Origin: Dermatophagoides farinae
Lineage: Eukaryota; Arthropoda; Arachnida; Sarcoptiformes; Pyroglyphidae
DNA length: 64,000 nucleotides
Direction of reading: 5' to 3'
NCBI RefSeq assembly: GCF_024713945.1
Contig: NC_134677.1
Location: 372,001 to 436,000 of the forward strand
The notes under the pieces are model-generated. The model searched no databases. It was not told where the DNA came from and saw only the letters and a program-made list of their open reading frames with translations. This document shows positions 60,501 through 64,000 of this stretch, piece by piece. The first letter of the stretch is position 1, and every line of letters begins with the position of its first letter. A program made the translations under genes and the position numbers.

Positions 60501-61367
60501 TCGTCGTCGTCCATGTTTATGTTTCGATGACGATGATGATAATGTACCATTGTTGTTATTAGATATTTTTTGTTGACGTTTCTTTTTCTTTTTACGTCGT
60601 GGTTTCATTGCTACTGATACTGATGGTGATGGTGATGTAGTTGATTTGAAATCTATTTTTTTTTTTCATTCACCAGAAAATAAAAATTATCAATTATGAA
60701 TATTATGGTTATCATCATCAAATCAACACACTTACCATTCAATTTTATTGTTGTTGTCGATGTTGGTATGAAAACCGGTGCCGGTTGTACTATATCATCA
60801 CCATCATCATCTTCGTCACCGTTTTCGGTCAATGATACTGGTACATATGTACGACTATTATTCAAACTAATAATCTTTGATTCTTTATCGATTATATTCG
60901 ATTTTGATAAAAAATTTGTCTCTGTGTGTGGTTGAAATAAAAAAAAAAAAATTCACGTCAAAATTTAATTCATCATGGTCATCAAACTTACTTGGAGCTA
61001 ATGCAGCCGTATATGGAACGGATGATTCTTCTTTTATATTATCATCATATAAAAATTGTGATTGCTGCTGCTGCTGCTGTTGCTGTTGACGTTGTTTTTT
61101 AAGTTGATTTTTTTCAAATGTAATGGAAAAATCTTGAAAATTTTCATTCAAATTTGTTGGTATCATTGAATCATTATTATTATGGAACAATTTTCGATTC
61201 GAACTATCTTTACTTAGATAAAGGACATCCAGATTATCATCATTGAATAGTGATACATTTTTTGTCGCTAGTGTTGACAATTCACAATCATTAAAATTGA
61301 TGATGATGATGATGATTGTCAGAATCATTAAAACTATACAAATTATGAAAAGAGAATATTTGGACAT
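51503..61367 (-). CDS. Large secreted low-complexity protein, family not recognised
   Basis: Eleven exons join in frame: 60992..61367, 60736..60921, 60062..60652, 59822..59989, 59553..59711, 57524..58786, 55421..55828, 54342..54809, 53653..54282, 51767..53568 and 51503..51694 (6,243 bases, 2,080 residues). All introns are phase 1 except the last (phase 0). The first exon has a strong signal peptide (MSKYSLFIICIVLM, then an Ile run to DCELS). The rest is mostly disordered: D/N/H/S/T/Q runs, lysine clusters (MKPRRKKKKKRQQK), an acidic-basic block, then from about residue 1,685 a Pro/Tyr/Met/Gln-rich zone (PPYPPYPLPPMMPPF). The short last exon is ordinary in composition (LRLHSGDPYPPELDIYYKQM). 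I see no known domain. An extracellular, matrix- or cuticle-like protein is a guess. The join between 57524 and 55828 is inferred from phase and the lack of any other acceptor exon; it might instead be two genes. Confidence 0.62.
55944..56163 (-). CDS. Alternative signal-peptide first exon (or start of a separate gene)
   Basis: This is a second start with its own signal peptide (MATMIRLKFILMIFLFTL, cleavage plausible near VNAAIG), followed by an acidic, tyrosine-containing segment (VVYRFVQYDDDKSPDVMLDYYDDN). Splicing from ATT G|GT at 55944 into the exon starting at 55828 keeps phase 1 and gives a 1,239-residue protein with the downstream exons. The donor (GTTTTG) is weak; an alternative donor ten codons earlier (A|GTGTCT at about 55960) is also phase 1. 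There is no acceptor AG just upstream of the ATG, so it is a first exon and not an internal one. Confidence 0.5.
56164..57523 (-). other. Intron or intergenic gap inside the secreted-protein locus
   Basis: This 1.36 kb lies between the last upstream exon and the alternative first exon. It contains poly-A, CA tracts near 56325-56354, a GA run at 57269-57284 and CAA repeats near 57018-57040. No exon with a matching phase is visible. It probably contains the promoter of the alternative start. Confidence 0.5.
59391..59414. repeat. (GT)n microsatellite
   Basis: About 12 GT units in the intron between exons 5 and 6 of the secreted-protein gene. An ATG triplet run lies nearby at 59318-59343. Confidence 0.9.
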
Positions 61368-63893
61368 CAGAAAAAAAATTTTTTTTTTGTTGGAAAAAAT
61401 TTCTACTTACATTTCAATGATGATGATGATGATTTTTGAAAAGCCATCATTTATCGATGAATTTGAATTGATTTTTCATTCAAATTTTTTTTTTGTATTA
61501 ATTATTTTGATGACTTCGAAAAGTGTGTCTATGTGGGTCGAAATAGAATAGAATGTTTTTTGTTTGATCGAACAATTTCAATCAATTTTTGACATTCTGA
61601 AATTTAAACAGAATCTTGGCAATGTTTTTAGTAATGTGTGTGGCTATTTTTGTCATGACAATGAATAATGATGATGATGATGACGATGAAGCAAGCCACT
61701 GGCAAACAAATATAATAAATAAAATTCAATTTATTGCTCGGTCGATAAAGTCAAAGTTTAACTATTTTTACAATCACATAAAACACACACACACACACAC
61801 ACATCGACATCGACGATGACAATGAAAGGTGGACACAATCGATTTTGATAACCAAAACTAAACAACCAAATCGACCCTTACACACAAACACACGCACACA
61901 TCATTTATGACAGTGGTCATTTGGCCAATGAAAGAAGAAAAAAAATTTTTTTCTTGGCTCTGATAATCGATGGTCATTTTTGAATGAAAAAAAAAAATAA
62001 ATTTTTTCAAAAGGGCGTCAAACAACAACAACATCGTCAACATTGAATAAAATGGTTGATTGTCAAAACAACAACAAAAATTGAATAAAAATTTCACTTT
62101 GAATTTCTTCGTTGGTTTTTGTGCGAGAAACAACAAAACAAAAAAAAACATAAACAGAAAATTCAATTCATGATGGGCAGGCATGCAGGTATGTGACAAT
62201 TGTCAGATGATGATGATCATCATCATTGTCAAGAAAAGAATTTTTTTTTTTTTGAAAATCAGATGAATCACCAGAAAAGAGAGAGAGAATAGAGAAAAAA
62301 AATCGTTGGCTTAATGGTATTTACTTGATGGTAGTGAGATCATCATCATTGTCACATATTTTGAAACATGGTTCTTTTACATTTGTTTATGAGAAGAAGC
62401 AACAAGCAAATATGGATGAGAGCCACTGATGATGATGATGATGATGAGTGGATAATGAATAAATGAATGGTGTGGAAACAACAAAGAACCACCAACATGG
62501 AAAAATAAATCACAAACTAATTTAAAGTTAAAATTTTTTTTTTATTATTACATTCACTCACACAATATTCGAATGAAAAACGAAAATTTTTTTTTTTGTT
62601 TCTTTCCGTTGAACAACAACGATATCATCTGAATGATAATAGTCTTGTAGGCAAATTATCGTTTGTGGTGAAGCCGATTTTTGTTTTTTGTTTTTTAGTT
62701 GATGATGATCATTTTTTTTTTAGTAATTCGGTTCCAAAACAGTGATTTTCATGTGTTTTAACATTTTTTTTTTATCACCGAAAAAAAATCAACACACACA
62801 CATATGACATATCAATCGAATTGAATTCGAATGACTAAAAACATTCGAATTTTTTTTTTCGGTGGTAGCCAAAAAAAAATCCGATCATTCGTCAAAGTTG
62901 ATACAAAAAAAAAGAGATGAGATAAGATATTTTTTTCTGGTTTTTTTTTCGGTCAATTTTATTTCGATGTGGACAAATATATCGAAAATTATGATGAAGA
63001 GACGATCATCATCATCATCATCATCATCGACAATGTTTAGATAACAGATAACTAGGGATGATGATGGTTCAGACGAAGATTATAAACTCGAAGTCGAAAA
63101 AAAATAATAATAATAAGGATAACCGGAAATTTCAAATGAAAACTTTCAGAGAGACTAAATTAGTGATTGATTGAACGGAGAGAGAGTAATTCATGTGGAT
63201 GGGGGATATTGAGATATGGTTAAAAGATGAAATTTTCGTTGATTGAATTGAGATACGAGCAATTTTTTTTTTTTTTTTTTTGGTTGAATTTTGTTGATTT
63301 TCTGCTGCTTCGTGATTACTTTTCGTTTCGAAAACATGTGTTTCGTTTTTTTTTCGTCAATCAATTTTTTTTGTTGTTGTTGTTGTTGTCACAAAAAAAT
63401 GAATGAATGAATGAAAAATCGCTTTTTTTTCAGTTCTCGTTGCTTATGTTTTGTCCATCATCGTTTCGGAATCGAACAGTATAAGTAAAGAAAAGTATGT
63501 CGGTGGCACGCAAATCTTATTGGATGATGATGAAGATGATGGTGATGGTGGCCAAAAATAGTGAAATTTTTTTTTCTGCCCCCAAATAGCAGCTTCGTGA
63601 TATAGACAAAAAAAATAAACAAAACACTTGCTTTCGATCTCTCTCTCTCTCAATCACTCTCTATTTCTACATAATCATCATCATCGAAAAAAAAAAAATT
63701 TTTATTCAAATCAAAAATAAAACAAAAAAAAATTACCGCTAATCAGGTCCATTTGGAATTTGTACGCTGTTTTTTGGAGTTATTCATAAAATTCGTTATG
63801 AAACCAAAGCAAAAAAAAAACTGGTACACACCCACTCAACCAGGTTGAATTTGAATTTTTTTTTTCGCATGCGAAAAAAATCCAACATTAACA
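61368..63893. other. Upstream region of the secreted-protein gene
   Basis: No coding exon is supported. The stretch is poly-A/T with ATG/ATC triplets (61660-61690, 62426-62446, 63006-63030), a (CA)n tract at 61784-61802, and short GA runs near 62278-62288 and 63178-63187. The promoter of the minus-strand gene should be near 61400-61600. Confidence 0.5.
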
Positions 63894-63970
63894 ATGTCAA
63901 CCATTCATCCAAATGATCATTTCGAATCATCATTAGCCAATATCAACCAACACCACCATCAAAAAAATGG
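63894..63970 (+). CDS. Possible first coding exon of a gene running off the window
   Basis: An ATG at 63894 with ACA before it (A at -3) opens 25 codons (MSTIHPNDHFESSLANINQ, then H/Q/K) with ordinary codon use. It ends at a GTAAAT donor after 63970. The composition is less repetitive than the flanking DNA, and GC-richer sequence lies just upstream (63862-63880). There is no downstream sequence to confirm splicing, so this is a tentative call. Confidence 0.35.
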
Positions 63971-64000
63971 GTAAATTGAATTGAAAAAAAATCTTACTAC

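Overview
This is a eukaryotic nuclear window. It is very AT-rich, packed with poly-A/T runs and short microsatellites (CA/GT, CT/GA, CAT/ATG, CAA/TTG), and its genes are split by mostly short GT-AG introns, many of them 50-100 bases. The proteins are animal and arthropod-like (jitterbug-type filamin, Rho1, glypican, Me31B/DDX6, SIK kinase, kindlin). The base composition, compact introns and long D/N/H/Q/S/T homopeptide runs suggest an acariform (astigmatan) mite such as a house dust mite. That species guess is inference. I saw no bacterial, plasmid, CRISPR, rRNA or tRNA content.

Layout. (1) 0-12.7 kb: three minus-strand genes in tandem. Reading with transcription they are a 2,709-residue three-CH-domain filamin (16 exons, all frames joining), a GOLGA7-like palmitoyltransferase accessory subunit, and a coiled-coil protein whose start codon appears to be split by an intron. 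(2) 12.7-18 kb: a 2.8 kb intergenic stretch, Rho1 on the plus strand (4 exons), and a two-exon PAR-like bZIP factor on the minus strand. (3) 19-23.6 kb: a minus-strand glypican (5 exons) with 14 cysteines in the mature chain, acidic Ser-Gly sites and a GPI signal. (4) 26.5-35.3 kb: plus-strand Me31B/DDX6 helicase, salt-inducible kinase and MOSPD1/3-like ER protein. (5) 35.4-37.1 kb: minus-strand M16 protein (cytochrome bc1 core 1 / MPP-beta), tail-to-tail with MOSPD. (6) 37.1-48.1 kb: an 11 kb stretch with no supportable coding exon. (7) 48.1-50.7 kb: plus-strand kindlin. (8) 51.5-61.4 kb: a large minus-strand gene for an unrecognised secreted low-complexity protein. It has up to 11 exons and about 2,080 residues, and two signal-peptide first exons, which suggests two promoters. 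(9) 61.4-64 kb: repeat-rich upstream DNA, with a possible first exon of another plus-strand gene at the very end.

Several genes share the theme of actin, adhesion and the cell surface: filamin (actin crosslinker, integrin-linked in the family), Rho1 (actin regulator), kindlin (integrin activator), glypican (surface proteoglycan) and the large secreted protein. I have no evidence that they form a co-regulated cluster. The least explained object is the 51.5-61.4 kb secreted gene. The most informative local oddities are the intact zinc site of the bc1-core-like protein, the shortened Rho insert helix, and the intron-split start codon.

Exon coordinates were worked out by hand from splice sites and reading-frame continuity. 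They have not been checked against transcripts.
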